Assembly (NCBI RefSeq): GCF_024436065.1
Contig: NZ_JANFNS010000001.1
Location: 1,155,774-1,219,773, forward strand
DNA: 64,000 bases
Source of the DNA: Saccharibacillus sp. JS10
GTDB taxonomy: Bacteria; Bacillota; Bacilli; Paenibacillales; Paenibacillaceae
Direction: 5' to 3'
Below the pieces are notes generated by a model. The model saw nothing but the letters and a program-made list of their open reading frames with translations. It had not been told where the DNA came from and made no database searches. Every line of letters starts with the position of its first letter. The first letter of the stretch is position 1. Positions 15,078 to 26,309 of the stretch are shown here, piece by piece. The position numbers and the translations under genes were made by a program.

Positions 15078-17720
15078 TTAAGCGTTAAGCGATTGTTCGA
15101 GCATCGATACAGCTGTATTCAGCGCTTCTTGCAACTTCGATGCGTCTTTACCTCCGGCTTGAGCCATGTCAGGACGACCGCCGCCGCCACCGCCGCATAC
15201 GGTTGCTGCTTCTTTTACAAGCTTACCTGCGTTCAGACCGCGTGCCGTCAATTCTTTAGGAACGACAACAACGAAGTTCACTTTGTCATCCGAAGGTGCG
15301 CCCAGAATCAGTACCGCTTGTGGAAGTTTCACTTTCAATTCATCTGCCAAAGAACGCAGTGCGTCCATACCCGAAGCGGCTACAGATTCAGCAAGGACTT
15401 GGACATCGCCAACTTGACGTACACGATCCGTCAATTGACCCGCTTCGATCGCGCCAAGCTTACCGCGCAGCGATTCGATCTCGCGCTCTGCATCTTTCAA
15501 CTGCTTGTTCAAACCGTCGATACGTTTTGGAACTTCGGTCACTGGAGTCTTAAGTGCAGCTGCCGATTGCTTCAGCAGTTCCAATTGATCGTCCAGATAC
15601 AGATAAGCTCCGCGACCGGTCAAAGCTTCGATCCGGCGTACGCCGGAGCCGATGCCGCTTTCGCCCACTAATTTGAACAGACCGATTTCGCTCGTATTGC
15701 GTACGTGGCAACCTCCGCACAGCTCTAGGCTGTAATCGCCGATTTCGACCACGCGTACGATATCGCCGTATTTTTCGCCGAACAATGCCATCGCGCCCAT
15801 TGCTTTCGCTTCTTCGATCCCTTTGAGTTCGATCTGGACGTGTACGCCTTTCCAGATTTGTTCATTAACGCGGCGTTCAACTTCGGCAAGCTCTTCCGGT
15901 GTGATGCTACCGAAATGCGAGAAGTCAAAACGCAGACGTTGCGGTTCAACCAGCGATCCTGCTTGATTTACATGGCTGCCGAGCACTTCTTTGAGCGCTT
16001 TGTGCAGCAAGTGTGTAGCGGTATGGTTTTTCTCAATCGCTGCGCGAGAATCACGTTCAACACTTGCGCGTACGTCGTCGCCCACATGCAATTCGCCGGA
16101 TTCAACGGTTACTTGATGCACATGTTGACCGCCTGGAGCTTTCATCAGGCCTTCTACGTTCAATGTGCCCGTGAACGAAGAGATCGTACCTACGTCGCTG
16201 ACTTGACCGCCGCTTTCTGCGTAAAACGGAGTGCGATCCAATACAACCAATGCCGAATCGCCTTCGCCTACCGACTCCACGATTTCGCCGTCTTTGATCA
16301 GTACAACGATTTTGGATTCAACGGATGTTTCACCATAACCGACGAATTCGCTAGCCGCTTCAAGTTCGGACAATGCGCCGCCTTGAATATTCATGCCGCC
16401 GCCTTTTTTATGCGCTTCGCGAGCACGCGTACGTTGCTCTTGCATCGCGTTTTCAAATCCTTCACGGTCTACCGTCATACCATGTTCCAATGCAAAATCT
16501 TCGGTAAGATCAAGCGGGAAGCCGTACGTATCGTACATTTTGAACGCGTCTTCGCCGCCGATCGTACTTTCGCCTGCTGCTTTTGCACGTTCAGCCGTTT
16601 CAGTCAGAATAGCCAGACCGTCCGACAATGTTTTGTGGAAACGTTCTTCTTCCAGACGGATAACACGTTCGATCAATTCGCGACTCTCGACGACTTGCGT
16701 GTAGTATACGCCCATGACTTCGCCTACCGTGCGTACCAATTCGTACAAGAACGGACGATCCAGACCGATTACGCGTCCGTAACGAACCGCGCGACGAAGC
16801 AAACGACGAATCACGTAACCGCGACCTTCGTTAGAAGGTTGAACACCGTCACCTACAGAGAAGGTTACCGTACGTACATGGTCCGCAATGACTTTAAGCG
16901 CGACGTCATGTTCTTCGCTCACGCCGTACTCAATACCCGCTAATTTCGCTGCGTGTTGAATCATCGGTTGGAACAGATCGGTATCGAAGTTCGAGTTGAC
17001 GTCTTGCAGAATCGAAGTCAGACGTTCCAGACCTGCGCCGGTATCAATGTTTTTGTTCGGAAGAGGTGTGTAACTACCGTCTTTATTATGGTTAAACTGC
17101 GAGAATACCAAGTTCCATACTTCAAGGAAACGTTCGTTTTCGCCGCCTGGGTACATTTCAGGATCGTTTGGATCCAATGCGCCATAAGCGTCGCCGCGGT
17201 CATAGAAAATTTCGCTACAAGGTCCGCAAGGGCCTTCGCCGATATCCCAGAAGTTTTCGTCGCCAAGCTTGATGATGCGTTCAGCTGGAAGACCTACTTT
17301 TTCATTCCACAAAGTGAATGCTTCTTCGTCTTCTGCATACACCGTTACGCTGATTTTTTCCGGATCGAAACCGATCCACTGCGGCGAGGTCAAAAATTCC
17401 CAAGCCCAAGTGATCGCTTCTTCTTTGAAATAATCACCGATCGAGAAATTGCCGAGCATTTCGAAAAATGTATGGTGACGACGCGTTTTGCCTACGTTCT
17501 CGATATCGTTCGTACGAATACATTTTTGCGAGTTCGCGATTCTTGGATTTTCCGGTTTTACACGTCCGTCGAAGTACGGCTTCAGCGGCGCCATGCCGGC
17601 ATTGATCCACAGCAAAGAAGGATCGTTATGCGGCACAAGAGGTGCACTCGGTTCGATATGATGACCTTTTTGTTCGAAAAATTCTAACCATTTAGAGCGG
17701 ATTTCACTAGCTTTCATCAT
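15078..17720 (-). CDS. alaS: Alanyl-tRNA synthetase
   Basis: An 880-residue class II synthetase of normal length that charges tRNA-Ala. It opens with [16 protein letters not shown] and has motif 2 around [19 protein letters not shown], the editing-domain metal site [11 protein letters not shown], the later Cys/His pair in [11 protein letters not shown], and the C-terminal DHHA1 region ending in [18 protein letters not shown] 17720 and ATG 17717 both follow GGAGG; the first is reported. It has its own promoter and an alanine T-box leader and reads toward ireB. Confidence 0.97.
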   Translation of the reverse strand: MMKASEIRSKWLEFFEQKGHHIEPSAPLVPHNDPSLLWINAGMAPLKPYFDGRVKPENPRIANSQKCIRTNDIENVGKTRRHHTFFEMLGNFSIGDYFKEEAITWAWEFLTSPQWIGFDPEKISVTVYAEDEEAFTLWNEKVGLPAERIIKLGDENFWDIGEGPCGPCSEIFYDRGDAYGALDPNDPEMYPGGENERFLEVWNLVFSQFNHNKDGSYTPLPNKNIDTGAGLERLTSILQDVNSNFDTDLFQPMIQHAAKLAGIEYGVSEEHDVALKVIADHVRTVTFSVGDGVQPSNEGRGYVIRRLLRRAVRYGRVIGLDRPFLYELVRTVGEVMGVYYTQVVESRELIERVIRLEEERFHKTLSDGLAILTETAERAKAAGESTIGGEDAFKMYDTYGFPLDLTEDFALEHGMTVDREGFENAMQEQRTRAREAHKKGGGMNIQGGALSELEAASEFVGYGETSVESKIVVLIKDGEIVESVGEGDSALVVLDRTPFYAESGGQVSDVGTISSFTGTLNVEGLMKAPGGQHVHQVTVESGELHVGDDVRASVERDSRAAIEKNHTATHLLHKALKEVLGSHVNQAGSLVEPQRLRFDFSHFGSITPEELAEVERRVNEQIWKGVHVQIELKGIEEAKAMGAMALFGEKYGDIVRVVEIGDYSLELCGGCHVRNTSEIGLFKLVGESGIGSGVRRIEALTGRGAYLYLDDQLELLKQSAAALKTPVTEVPKRIDGLNKQLKDAEREIESLRGKLGAIEAGQLTDRVRQVGDVQVLAESVAASGMDALRSLADELKVKLPQAVLILGAPSDDKVNFVVVVPKELTARGLNAGKLVKEAATVCGGGGGGRPDMAQAGGKDASKLQEALNTAVSMLEQSLNA

Positions 17721-17754
17721 GTTAAACCTCCGTTTTATGAATATAAAAAAACAT

Positions 17755-18061
17755 AAAAAACGCCCCTGAAATATTCAGGGACGATTGCTCGCGGTACCAC
17801 CCTGGTTATCGTCCATTCCTTTTCAATCTGCATGCAGCAGTCAAAAAGCAAATCTTGAACGATCTCCTCGATTACGTCCGTTAACGGGGACAAGTCGGCT
17901 GCGGCAATCACTTGCCAAGCACTCCGGAATTAGCTTTCGGTTCGTCGGTTTTCAAGGCTCTTTCACCCATGCAAAAATCGCAAGGAGCCTTTTCGCTGAG
18001 AAAACGTCTCTTCCAAACGTACTGGATTCCTTCATCGTTTTGTTGCCTATAGTCAATACTT
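17755..18061 (-). promoter_or_regulatory. T-box leader of alaS
   Basis: About 300 bases of leader between the promoter and alaS. The T-box core GGTGGTACCGCGAGC occurs at about 17801-17787 on the minus strand; it can pair with the acceptor end of uncharged tRNA. Just after it comes the terminator hairpin CCTGAATATTTCAGG with its T-run at 17765-17751. When tRNA-Ala is uncharged the antiterminator forms and alaS is read. I could not fix the Ala specifier codon with confidence. Confidence 0.9.
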
Positions 18062-18066
18062 CCGTA

Positions 18067-18095
18067 AGTATATCGGGCGTCCGAATTTCTGTCAA
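18067..18095 (-). promoter_or_regulatory. Vegetative promoter of the alaS T-box
   Basis: A perfect TTGACA (18095-18090), 17 bases, TATACT (18072-18067). Transcription should begin near 18060, at the head of the T-box leader. Confidence 0.8.
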
Positions 18096-18134
18096 TGACA
18101 AAGCAAAGAAGATCAAGACAGAAGACGCCTATAC

Positions 18135-18190
18135 AAAAAAGCCGAAAAGCAGGTAGAATCGATGGCTCGACCTTTTTTTGCTTTCGGCTT
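18135..18190 (-). terminator. Intrinsic terminator after the cymR-yrvO-zinc ribbon unit
   Basis: On the minus strand AAGCCGAAAGCA pairs with TGCTTTTCGGCTT (one bulge) around a long loop with its own small GGT/ACC stem, then six T. Confidence 0.75.
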
Positions 18191-18205
18191 CGTTAACATT
18201 GTGTA

Positions 18206-18415
18206 TTAAGATGTCGCTTGCAGTTGATGCGCAGCATCTGTGGCATTTTCCAAGCTGAACAGATCATCTAGCGAGCTCAATGTTCCGTCTTTTTCTACTT
18301 GGTACACCGACATTTTTCCGGCATTAACCGTCAATTCGATAAAACAACTCCAGCAATAAAATTGATGAGAGCCGATTTTTCCGATATCTTTTGAACTACA
18401 ATTTGGGCATTTCAT
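18206..18415 (-). CDS. Small zinc-ribbon protein, unknown function
   Basis: A 69-residue protein. CPNC (3-6) and CWSC (21-24) form a four-Cys knuckle pair likely to bind zinc, with a serine/lysine/aspartate linker between them. The C-terminal 40 residues are acidic and polar, without a recognisable domain. I do not recognise the family. The ATG follows an AGGTGATG site. It lies about 150 bases after yrvO with no terminator between, so it may be the last gene of the cymR-yrvO unit. Confidence 0.65.
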   Translation of the reverse strand: MKCPNCSSKDIGKIGSHQFYCWSCFIELTVNAGKMSVYQVEKDGTLSSLDDLFSLENATDAAHQLQATS

Positions 18416-18562
18416 AATAGCATCACCTATCCGTCCGCTTATTTGAAGTCGTGAAGAATACGTTTCTTCCGATTGAACGATTATTCACAATACGAATCGC
18501 GGAGACAAGAAGTTCAAGCTTTCTTCATGATGTGGCGAACGTTTTGCTGGGCGTATCTAGGA

Positions 18563-19708
18563 TCAGGCACGCACGCGTCCGATAATCGATTCAATTTTTT
18601 GAACGACAGTCTCGATTTCCTCCGAAGTATTACCCAACCCGAAGCTGAATCGAATCGCGGATTTCAAAACATTTTCAGATAAATTCATTGCACGCAATAC
18701 ATGTGAAGTTTCAAGCGAACCTGATGTGCAAGCTGAACCGCTAGCTACCGCGATTCTTTCCATATCCAAATTCATTAACATCGTTTCGGTACCGACTGCT
18801 GGAAAACTCACATTCACGATATGCGCCAACGTATGCGACGGATCACCGTTGAGCACAAACTTGTCGCTTCCGATCCGCTGCTCCAATTTCCCCAAAAACT
18901 CTTGGCGTAAATGGTGTAACTGGGCATGACGCTCATCCAGACTGGATACAGCTAGTTCTACCGCTTTGGCAAACCCCGCCATCCCCGCCAGGTTTTCTGT
19001 CCCTGCACGGCGTTTGCGTTCTTGATTGCCTCCATGCAAAAGTGCAGGCAGCTTAATCTTCGGCGAAACATACAAAGCTCCGATGCCTTGAGGACCGTTG
19101 ATTTTGTGAGCCGAAAAGCTGATCAGATCCGCCTTCCACTTTTCACAATCAATGTCCAAAGAACCGAGTGCCTGTACAGCGTCGGTATGAAACCAAATAT
19201 CCTGTTCGCGTGCCAAAGCTCCGATCGCTTCGATATCTTGCACCGTTCCGACTTCATTATTTGCCACCATCACGCTAATCAACGTCGTATCAGGGCGTAT
19301 GTGGTCGCGAATCCATTCGATATCCACGCGTCCTAACGTATCCACGGGAATATATTCCACATCGTAGCCTTGCTCGGCTAGCTGCTCAGCCGCGTGCAAA
19401 ACCGCATGATGTTCAATTTGCGAAACCAGTAAATGACGACCTTTGTCGACCCTTGCTGCCGCCGCGCCGAATAATGCCATATTGTCGCTTTCGGTACCGC
19501 CCGAAGTAAAGACCAGATCAGCTGGGCGAGCGTGAATCGCAGCCGCGATCTTTTCGCGTGCATCACTCACGATTCGCTTTGCGTCTCTACCGAAAGCATG
19601 TACGCTAGAAGCATTTCCGAACGTTCCTGTCATGATTCGCAGCATTTCTTCCGCGACAAGCGGATGCATTGGCGTCGATGCTGCGTGATCCATATAAATT
19701 CGATTCAT
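18563..19708 (-). CDS. yrvO: Cysteine desulfurase (IscS/NifS class, YrvO-like)
   Basis: A 381-residue PLP enzyme that removes sulfur from cysteine as a protein-bound persulfide. The opening YMDHAASTPMHP, the PLP-binding Lys in SAHKINGPQG and the catalytic-loop Cys in GSACTSGSLE are visible; the length is normal. It starts 16 bases after cymR, and the tRNA thiolase gene mnmA lies just beyond cymR on the other strand. In B. subtilis YrvO supplies sulfur to MnmA for 2-thiouridine at tRNA position 34, which is the likely job here. General FeS assembly is normally done by SufS, not in this window. Confidence 0.93.
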   Translation of the reverse strand: MNRIYMDHAASTPMHPLVAEEMLRIMTGTFGNASSVHAFGRDAKRIVSDAREKIAAAIHARPADLVFTSGGTESDNMALFGAAAARVDKGRHLLVSQIEHHAVLHAAEQLAEQGYDVEYIPVDTLGRVDIEWIRDHIRPDTTLISVMVANNEVGTVQDIEAIGALAREQDIWFHTDAVQALGSLDIDCEKWKADLISFSAHKINGPQGIGALYVSPKIKLPALLHGGNQERKRRAGTENLAGMAGFAKAVELAVSSLDERHAQLHHLRQEFLGKLEQRIGSDKFVLNGDPSHTLAHIVNVSFPAVGTETMLMNLDMERIAVASGSACTSGSLETSHVLRAMNLSENVLKSAIRFSFGLGNTSEEIETVVQKIESIIGRVRA

Positions 19709-19724
19709 CCGATGTTCACCTCAA

Positions 19725-20144
19725 TCAAATGTAGAACATGTAGTTGTCCGGCTCGCCTTTATCGCGGTACGAGATCAGATCGCCCAATGTCGCCGAATCG
19801 ATAACGTCCGCAATAGCATCGCGAATTTTTTTCCACAGATCGCGTTTTGCCGGATCATCTTCTTCTGCAAAGTCCACGACCGAAATCGGCCCTTCAAGCA
19901 CGCGAATAATTTCGCCAGCAGTCACCGTATCCGGGTCGCGCGACAAAATATAGCCGCCGTAAGCACCACGAATACTTTTGACTAATCCTCCGTTACGCAA
20001 AGGGGCAATCAATTGTTCGAGGTAATGCTCAGACAACGAATTTTTTTCGGCAATACTTTTGAGCGATGTTGGACCTTCGCCGTATCTTGCCGCAAGTTCC
20101 ATCATAATAGTTAAGCCATAACGGCCTTTAGTCGATATTTTCAT
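19725..20144 (-). CDS. cymR: Rrf2-family regulator CymR (cysteine metabolism repressor)
   Basis: A 139-residue Rrf2 winged-helix protein: MKISTKGRYGLTIMMELAA, the recognition region SLSEHYLEQLIAPLRNGGLV and the wing KSIRGAYGGYIL. The three Cys residues that bind iron-sulfur in IscR are absent, so this is the CymR type, which represses cysteine and methionine uptake and synthesis genes together with the synthase CysK. It heads the unit with yrvO, its usual neighbour. An RBS (AGAGGTG) precedes the ATG. The 318-base gap upstream to mnmA must hold the promoters for both directions; no convincing CymR box was found. Confidence 0.9.
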   Translation of the reverse strand: MKISTKGRYGLTIMMELAARYGEGPTSLKSIAEKNSLSEHYLEQLIAPLRNGGLVKSIRGAYGGYILSRDPDTVTAGEIIRVLEGPISVVDFAEEDDPAKRDLWKKIRDAIADVIDSATLGDLISYRDKGEPDNYMFYI

Positions 20145-20447
20145 ATAGAGGCACCTCTTTCAGTTCATTCGGGGTTACATGCTGTGTATACTCAGACTAT
20201 CGTAACATACCCGTAGAGTCAGTTGCACTACAGAATGTTGTGTCACATCCAAAATGTCTTTGCAGGAAAGACGAAATGATCACATATTCAAGTCGAAACA
20301 GTCGTAACTCTCGGTATTTTGTGGTAAAATATTGCGGTACAGTCGGTGAGAATTTTTCACTTACTTATTGTCTTGCTTTTTCAAACGCGCAAAGTTGTTC
20401 GTTGCATTTTGGTTTTTATTTTTATTCTTTTTACACATTTTATATAG

Positions 20448-21602
<1,155 letters not shown>

Positions 21603-21638
21603 TTTTTGACTCTTTTTCTTGCAGATAAGTTGCATAAC

Positions 21639-21681
21639 AAAAAGCCCGCTCTTCACCAAACCGGTGAGCAGCGGGCTTTTT
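21639..21681. terminator. Bidirectional terminator between mnmA and the LCP gene
   Basis: AAAGCCCGCT and AGCGGGCTTT pair, with an inner TTCACC/GGTGA stem, and A/T-runs on both sides serve two converging genes. Confidence 0.9.
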
Positions 21682-21701
21682 ATTGAAATTGATAACGATT
21701 T

Positions 21702-22844
21702 TTATTGACCGGTATCTCCTGCGGGTTGACCTTCTTGATCGGTATGCGAATCGCCGTCTTGGTCTGTGTCATCGACAACAAGATCAGTAGCAGTCGAGTT
21801 CGGGTCCAACCATTTCGTGATAGACTCAATCGTTGATTCCAAATCTTCATCATCTAAATCATAGTACCAAGCATCTCGAATCGCACCTTCGCCTTGTAAC
21901 ATATGGCTACTGATATCTGGTGTTGAATCGCTCATGATCACCGTTTTTGCAAGTGAAAGCATAAAGTCGGACGTCATGTTCGTTTTGAAGTTTTGTCCAG
22001 CGATCCCGATTAGCTCAGGAATTTTCGTCAAGTTTTCTACACTTTTCATTCGGTTTAACACTTGTTTCAAGAAAATACGATGACGTTCTGTACGTTTGAA
22101 GTCGGAATCTTCGCGGTAACGTACATAATTTAAAGCTTCAAGACCGTCATAAATCGGCTTGTTAGGTTCAATTACGAATTTGTCGTGATTGGCTTCTTTA
22201 TTTTCGATCTTCTCTGTAATCGGCAGTTCAATACCGCCCATTGCATCGACTACGTCTTTCAATCCGTTAAAGTTGATCGTCGCATAATAATCCACATCGT
22301 GCTTGAGCAATGCTTCGACCGTATCGACACTCATTTGCGCGCCGCCGTAAGCGTAAGCTGCATTGATTTTCGTTTTCGAACGTGTGCCTTTGATCGTTGG
22401 CGTTCCCACCATATCGACATAAGAATCACGAGGAATCGAAATCAGCAATACTTTATTATCAGCAGGACGAACAACCGAGTAGATGATCGAGTCCGTTCTT
22501 GCGCGCTCATCGTCGCGTTGATCGGTTCCTAGCAGCAGTACGGAAAACGGTTCTTTTGTCAGCTCGGCTACGGTCATTTCTTGATCGCCGCCGCCTTTGC
22601 CCGGTTGGTCGATGGGTGCATATGAATTATCTAAAGATTCTTTGACAGTTCCCGCCAAGAGTGTATCAAAAGCCAACACCATCAATTCTTTACGCAAAAT
22701 AAATCCGCCTAATCCTAAAATCAACACGACAGCTAGTGCAATTAGCCAAGCTTTGCCCCTATTTTTTTTGGCATTTGGCTTTTTTTTCTTATGCCGCTCT
22801 GCTCTTGTCAGTACTTGAGCTTCGGCTGGCTGGTTTTTATCCAT
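21702..22844 (-). CDS. LCP (LytR-CpsA-Psr) family cell-wall glycopolymer ligase
   Basis: A 380-residue protein: basic cytoplasmic start, one membrane helix (WLIALAVVLILGLGGFIL) and an outer LCP domain. LLLGTDQRDDERARTDSII carries the Asp/Arg residues that bind the polyprenyl pyrophosphate head, SIPRDSYV and the late NYVRYREDSDFKRTERH carry the other conserved Arg and Asp. LCP enzymes move teichoic acid or capsule chains from lipid carriers to peptidoglycan (TagT/U/V in B. subtilis). The last 30 residues are Asp/Gln-rich. The start is ATG 22844; AAAGG lies ten bases before it. Confidence 0.92.
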   Translation of the reverse strand: MDKNQPAEAQVLTRAERHKKKKPNAKKNRGKAWLIALAVVLILGLGGFILRKELMVLAFDTLLAGTVKESLDNSYAPIDQPGKGGGDQEMTVAELTKEPFSVLLLGTDQRDDERARTDSIIYSVVRPADNKVLLISIPRDSYVDMVGTPTIKGTRSKTKINAAYAYGGAQMSVDTVEALLKHDVDYYATINFNGLKDVVDAMGGIELPITEKIENKEANHDKFVIEPNKPIYDGLEALNYVRYREDSDFKRTERHRIFLKQVLNRMKSVENLTKIPELIGIAGQNFKTNMTSDFMLSLAKTVIMSDSTPDISSHMLQGEGAIRDAWYYDLDDEDLESTIESITKWLDPNSTATDLVVDDTDQDGDSHTDQEGQPAGDTGQ

Positions 22845-23034
22845 TTCATCTGTACCTTTCTCTCCCCACAAAAGTCGATGAGGTCTCGACGTCCCTTATG
22901 GAAGCTAAAATAGAGTTTTACGGGTCCTTGCTGTCATTGGATCATTCTTGCATTTTTACAGTCACACTCTAGATTACTACAACTCGTATCGTTCTGACAA
23001 TTGTAACATACGAAAGTGGTCACTTATCGTTGGA

Positions 23035-24342
23035 TTATTTTCGGCGCCGCTGCTGGTTGAGACGAATCTTCGACTCATTGCCTTGTTCGGTCGCTTCGTA
23101 AAAAACAGTGCCTTGCAAGGAATCTGGCAGATAATCTTGCTCTACGTAATGATTATGGTAGTTATGCGGATATTTGTAGCCTTCATGACCTAGTTTTTCG
23201 GCGCCTTTGTAATGCGTGTCTCGCAAATGAAGCGGAACTTCGGTCGTTCCACTATGCGCGAATGCCGCTTCTGCTTTGGCGATCGCGGTGTACACCGCAT
23301 TCGATTTAGGGCTTTCGACGGCAAAAAGAATCGCTTGCGCAATGTTCAACTTTGCTTCCGGCCAGCCGTTATTCCGATAAGCATCCAGCGCAGCTACCGC
23401 TTGCACCATCGCTTGCGGGTTAGCAAGCCCTATATCCTCGCTACTGGCTGCGATTAGACGCCGGATAAAAGTCATCGGGTCCATTCCGAGCTTTTCGACC
23501 GCATATAAAAACCAATATAAAGCAGCATCGCTAGAACCGCGAATCGACTTATGAAATGCGGAAAGCACATCATACTGCGTAGACTCATCGGCTTTCGCGA
23601 TCGGGCGGCGTACCGATTCTTCGGCGACTTCAAGCGTAATGAGCACCTGTCCGTCTTGCTGAGGAGGCGTCGTTAACGCCGCAATTTCAAGCGCGTTCAA
23701 AGCTCTTCGTACATCGCCTCCGGACATCGCTGCAATATGTTCCAGCGCTTCGTCTTTGGCGCGAAGATCCATGTAACCCAGACCGCGTTCGGTATCGCTC
23801 AGCGCTCTACGCATCGCGATCAGCGCATGTTCCGCCGTCAACGGGTGAAGCTGAAATAACGTCGAGCGACTCATCAAGGCACCATTGACATAATGAAACG
23901 GATTCTCAGTCGTCGCACCGATAAAGACAATAATGCCTTTTTCGACAGCCGGAAGCAGCGCATCTTGGCGAGAACTGTTAAACCGATGCACTTCGTCGAG
24001 AAACAATATGGTTTTGGTGCCATATAAGGCTTTGTCATCAGCAGCTTGCTGAATGACTTCACGCACTTCTTTGACTGTAGCGTCTACCGCATTTAAACGA
24101 ACAAATTTGCCTTGCGTATGATTTGAAATAATATGAGCCAGCGTCGTCTTACCGCAGCCTGGAGGTCCGTAGAGTACAATCGATCCGACTTTATCGGCTT
24201 CAATCGCTCGGCGAAGTAGTCGCCCGGGTCCAATGATATCGTCTTGACCGATATATTCATCTAGCGTTAACGGACGCATTCGATCAGCAAGTAATCCGCT
24301 ATTTTCTTGCGGTTCTGCTCCGCCGTAATCAAACAAATCCAA
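23035..24342 (-). CDS. rarA: Replication-associated recombination protein A (RarA/MgsA)
   Basis: A 435-residue AAA+ ATPase of the RarA/MgsA/WRNIP1 family that acts at stalled replication forks. Walker A is GPPGCGKTT and Walker B FLDEVHRF; GATTENP is the sensor I region, and the tetramerisation part ends with the DTHYKGAEKLGH motif. TTG 24342 is preferred as start because it gives MDLFDYG, the usual family N-terminus, nine bases after AAAGGA; a GTG at 24351 sits almost on that ribosome site. In B. subtilis rarA lies next to tcdA and cymR; here extra genes separate them. Confidence 0.93.
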   Translation of the reverse strand: MDLFDYGGAEPQENSGLLADRMRPLTLDEYIGQDDIIGPGRLLRRAIEADKVGSIVLYGPPGCGKTTLAHIISNHTQGKFVRLNAVDATVKEVREVIQQAADDKALYGTKTILFLDEVHRFNSSRQDALLPAVEKGIIVFIGATTENPFHYVNGALMSRSTLFQLHPLTAEHALIAMRRALSDTERGLGYMDLRAKDEALEHIAAMSGGDVRRALNALEIAALTTPPQQDGQVLITLEVAEESVRRPIAKADESTQYDVLSAFHKSIRGSSDAALYWFLYAVEKLGMDPMTFIRRLIAASSEDIGLANPQAMVQAVAALDAYRNNGWPEAKLNIAQAILFAVESPKSNAVYTAIAKAEAAFAHSGTTEVPLHLRDTHYKGAEKLGHEGYKYPHNYHNHYVEQDYLPDSLQGTVFYEATEQGNESKIRLNQQRRRK

Positions 24343-24453
24343 ACGTGTCACGTCCTTTCATGCCTTTATACAATATAATTCGCATTACAGGAGAACGCAA
24401 ATTTGTCTGTTCAGGGTGAAAAATCATTGTTCTTTTTCATTATATTAGCCTTA

Positions 24454-24489
24454 AAAATAAAAGACCGCGGAAACTCCCACGGTCTTTTT
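24454..24489 (-). terminator. Intrinsic terminator of the pyruvate oxidase gene
   Basis: On the minus strand AAGACCGTGG, six-base loop, CCGCGGTCTT, then a T-rich tract. It also has a T-run on the plus strand. Confidence 0.85.
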
Positions 24490-24503
24490 CTATCTTTCAC
24501 CAA

Positions 24504-26231
24504 TCAGCGCAGCAAGTTCGTTTTCGCTACATCAATCAACTCATCGCCATGACCGCTGAGCATCGCTTTGACTGCCCAAAGCGAAAATCCTCCCGCTTGT
24601 TGAAGCGTGATTTTTGGCGGCATCGACAATTCTTGGCGATTCACCACGACGTCGATCAATGCAGGGCCATCATGATTCAGCGCATTTTGCACCGCTTCTT
24701 CCAATAAAGCCGGATCTTCGACTCGTACGCCGTAGATACCCATCGCATTCGCGATCGCGGCAAAATCGGTCGAACTCAGATCGGTACCCGTCTCCAAGTA
24801 TCCGGTTGCTTTCATCTCAAGTTCGACAAAGCTTAACGCTTGGTTGTTGAAGACGACAACTTTAACCGGAAGCTTGTGCTGCTTCAGCGTCAGGAGATCG
24901 CCCAGCAACATCGATAAGCCGCCGTCACCGGAAAATGCAATCGTTTGACGTTCCCGCTCTGTCGCTTGTGCGCCTATCGCTTGCGGCATTGCGTTCGCCA
25001 TCGTACCGTGATTGAACGAACCGAGCAGGCGACGTTTACCATTCATTTTCAAATAACGAGCTGCCCAGACGGTCGGCGTGCCGACATCGCAAGAGAATAC
25101 GGCATCTTCCGTAGCCAGATCGCTCACGACTTTCATTAATTGTTGAGGATGGATTGGACGTCGATTCGATTCGCCAGAAGTCAGTTCATCCAATTCTTTG
25201 CGAACCTTCACATAACGATCGACCGATTTGCGCAGATGACTATCGTCTCGATCTTCGTCTAACAAAGGAAGCAAAGCTTGAACGGTATTGGCAACATCAC
25301 CACAAACGCCCAGTTCCAGATTCGCTCTTACTCCTAGACGGGAAGCATTGATATCGACTTGTAAAATTTTTGCGTGTTCCGGGTAGAATTGACGGTATGG
25401 GAAATCGGTACCGAGCATAAGCAGTACATCGCAATCGGTCATCGCATGATAGCCGGACGAATATCCGATCAGACCATTCAATCCGACAAAATACGGATTA
25501 TCATACTCCAAATATTCTTTGCCGCGTAACGCAACAACCATTGGAGCTTTAAGACGCTCAGCCAAAGATACGACTTCGGCATGTGCATCTTTGCAGCCGG
25601 CTCCGCATAGCAGCGATACCTTTTTGCCTTCGTTCAGGTAAGCTGCCAATTGCGCAAGCTCACTCGAAGAAGGTTGCACAACCGGTTTTGCCGGATGCAC
25701 GACATGTTCGGGAACAGCATGACGGCTTGATTTTTGCGCGGCAACATCACCTGGGAGCACGATGACCGATACGCCGGAATGAGCGACTGCCGCTTGCAAC
25801 GCCATCGTAATGGTACGTGGCACTTGACTATCCGACATGATCGTTTCGCAAAATACGCTGCATTCTTGGAAAATCTGCTCAGGGTGCGTAGCCTGGAAAT
25901 ATCCGCTGCCGATTTCGTCACTCGGAATATGCGCAGCAATCGCAAGCACCGGTACACGGCTGCGACTACACTCATACAATCCGTTGATTAAATGCAAATT
26001 ACCCGGTCCACTACTTCCCGCACACACTGCAATCGACTGACTCAAATCCGCATCAGCTCCGGCTGCAAAAGCCGCAACTTCTTCATGCCGAACATGAATC
26101 CATTCGATTTTACCTGATCGACGAACAGCATCGATAACTGCGTTCAACGAATCTCCTGTAATTCCGTAAATTCGTTTAATACCCGCATGAATAAGGACTT
26201 CAACTAGCGAATCCGCAATAGTTTGGCTCAC
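24504..26231 (-). CDS. poxB: Pyruvate oxidase / pyruvate:quinone dehydrogenase (PoxB type)
   Basis: A 575-residue thiamine-diphosphate and FAD enzyme that turns pyruvate into acetate and CO2. The N-terminal catalytic Glu is in RHEEVAAFAAGA, the diphosphate/Mg motif is GDGGLSMLLGDLL, and the activation region reads CDVGTPTVWAARY. From memory it runs colinear with E. coli PoxB to the last residues, including the C-terminal lipid-binding tail (GFSL...AKTNLLR). That suggests electrons pass to membrane quinone rather than O2. GTG 26231 is chosen because GGGAG is nine bases before it and it aligns with the PoxB start; ATG 26240 touches the ribosome site. The B. subtilis relative YdaP is a SigB-controlled stress protein, and a SigB-like promoter is seen here. 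Confidence 0.9.
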   Translation of the reverse strand: MSQTIADSLVEVLIHAGIKRIYGITGDSLNAVIDAVRRSGKIEWIHVRHEEVAAFAAGADADLSQSIAVCAGSSGPGNLHLINGLYECSRSRVPVLAIAAHIPSDEIGSGYFQATHPEQIFQECSVFCETIMSDSQVPRTITMALQAAVAHSGVSVIVLPGDVAAQKSSRHAVPEHVVHPAKPVVQPSSSELAQLAAYLNEGKKVSLLCGAGCKDAHAEVVSLAERLKAPMVVALRGKEYLEYDNPYFVGLNGLIGYSSGYHAMTDCDVLLMLGTDFPYRQFYPEHAKILQVDINASRLGVRANLELGVCGDVANTVQALLPLLDEDRDDSHLRKSVDRYVKVRKELDELTSGESNRRPIHPQQLMKVVSDLATEDAVFSCDVGTPTVWAARYLKMNGKRRLLGSFNHGTMANAMPQAIGAQATERERQTIAFSGDGGLSMLLGDLLTLKQHKLPVKVVVFNNQALSFVELEMKATGYLETGTDLSSTDFAAIANAMGIYGVRVEDPALLEEAVQNALNHDGPALIDVVVNRQELSMPPKITLQQAGGFSLWAVKAMLSGHGDELIDVAKTNLLR

Positions 26232-26309
26232 GTTCTCCATCTCCCGTTCGTTTTTTGAGCCGATACTTCTGTCGATCTTGCTGCGTGTTGTACCGGTTTC
26301 TTCATTTAC

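Noticed and set aside
15840..16943. 367-codon plus-strand frame
   Set aside because: Antisense to alaS in the codon-biased shadow frame; rich in Phe/Arg/Tyr/Cys with no domain.
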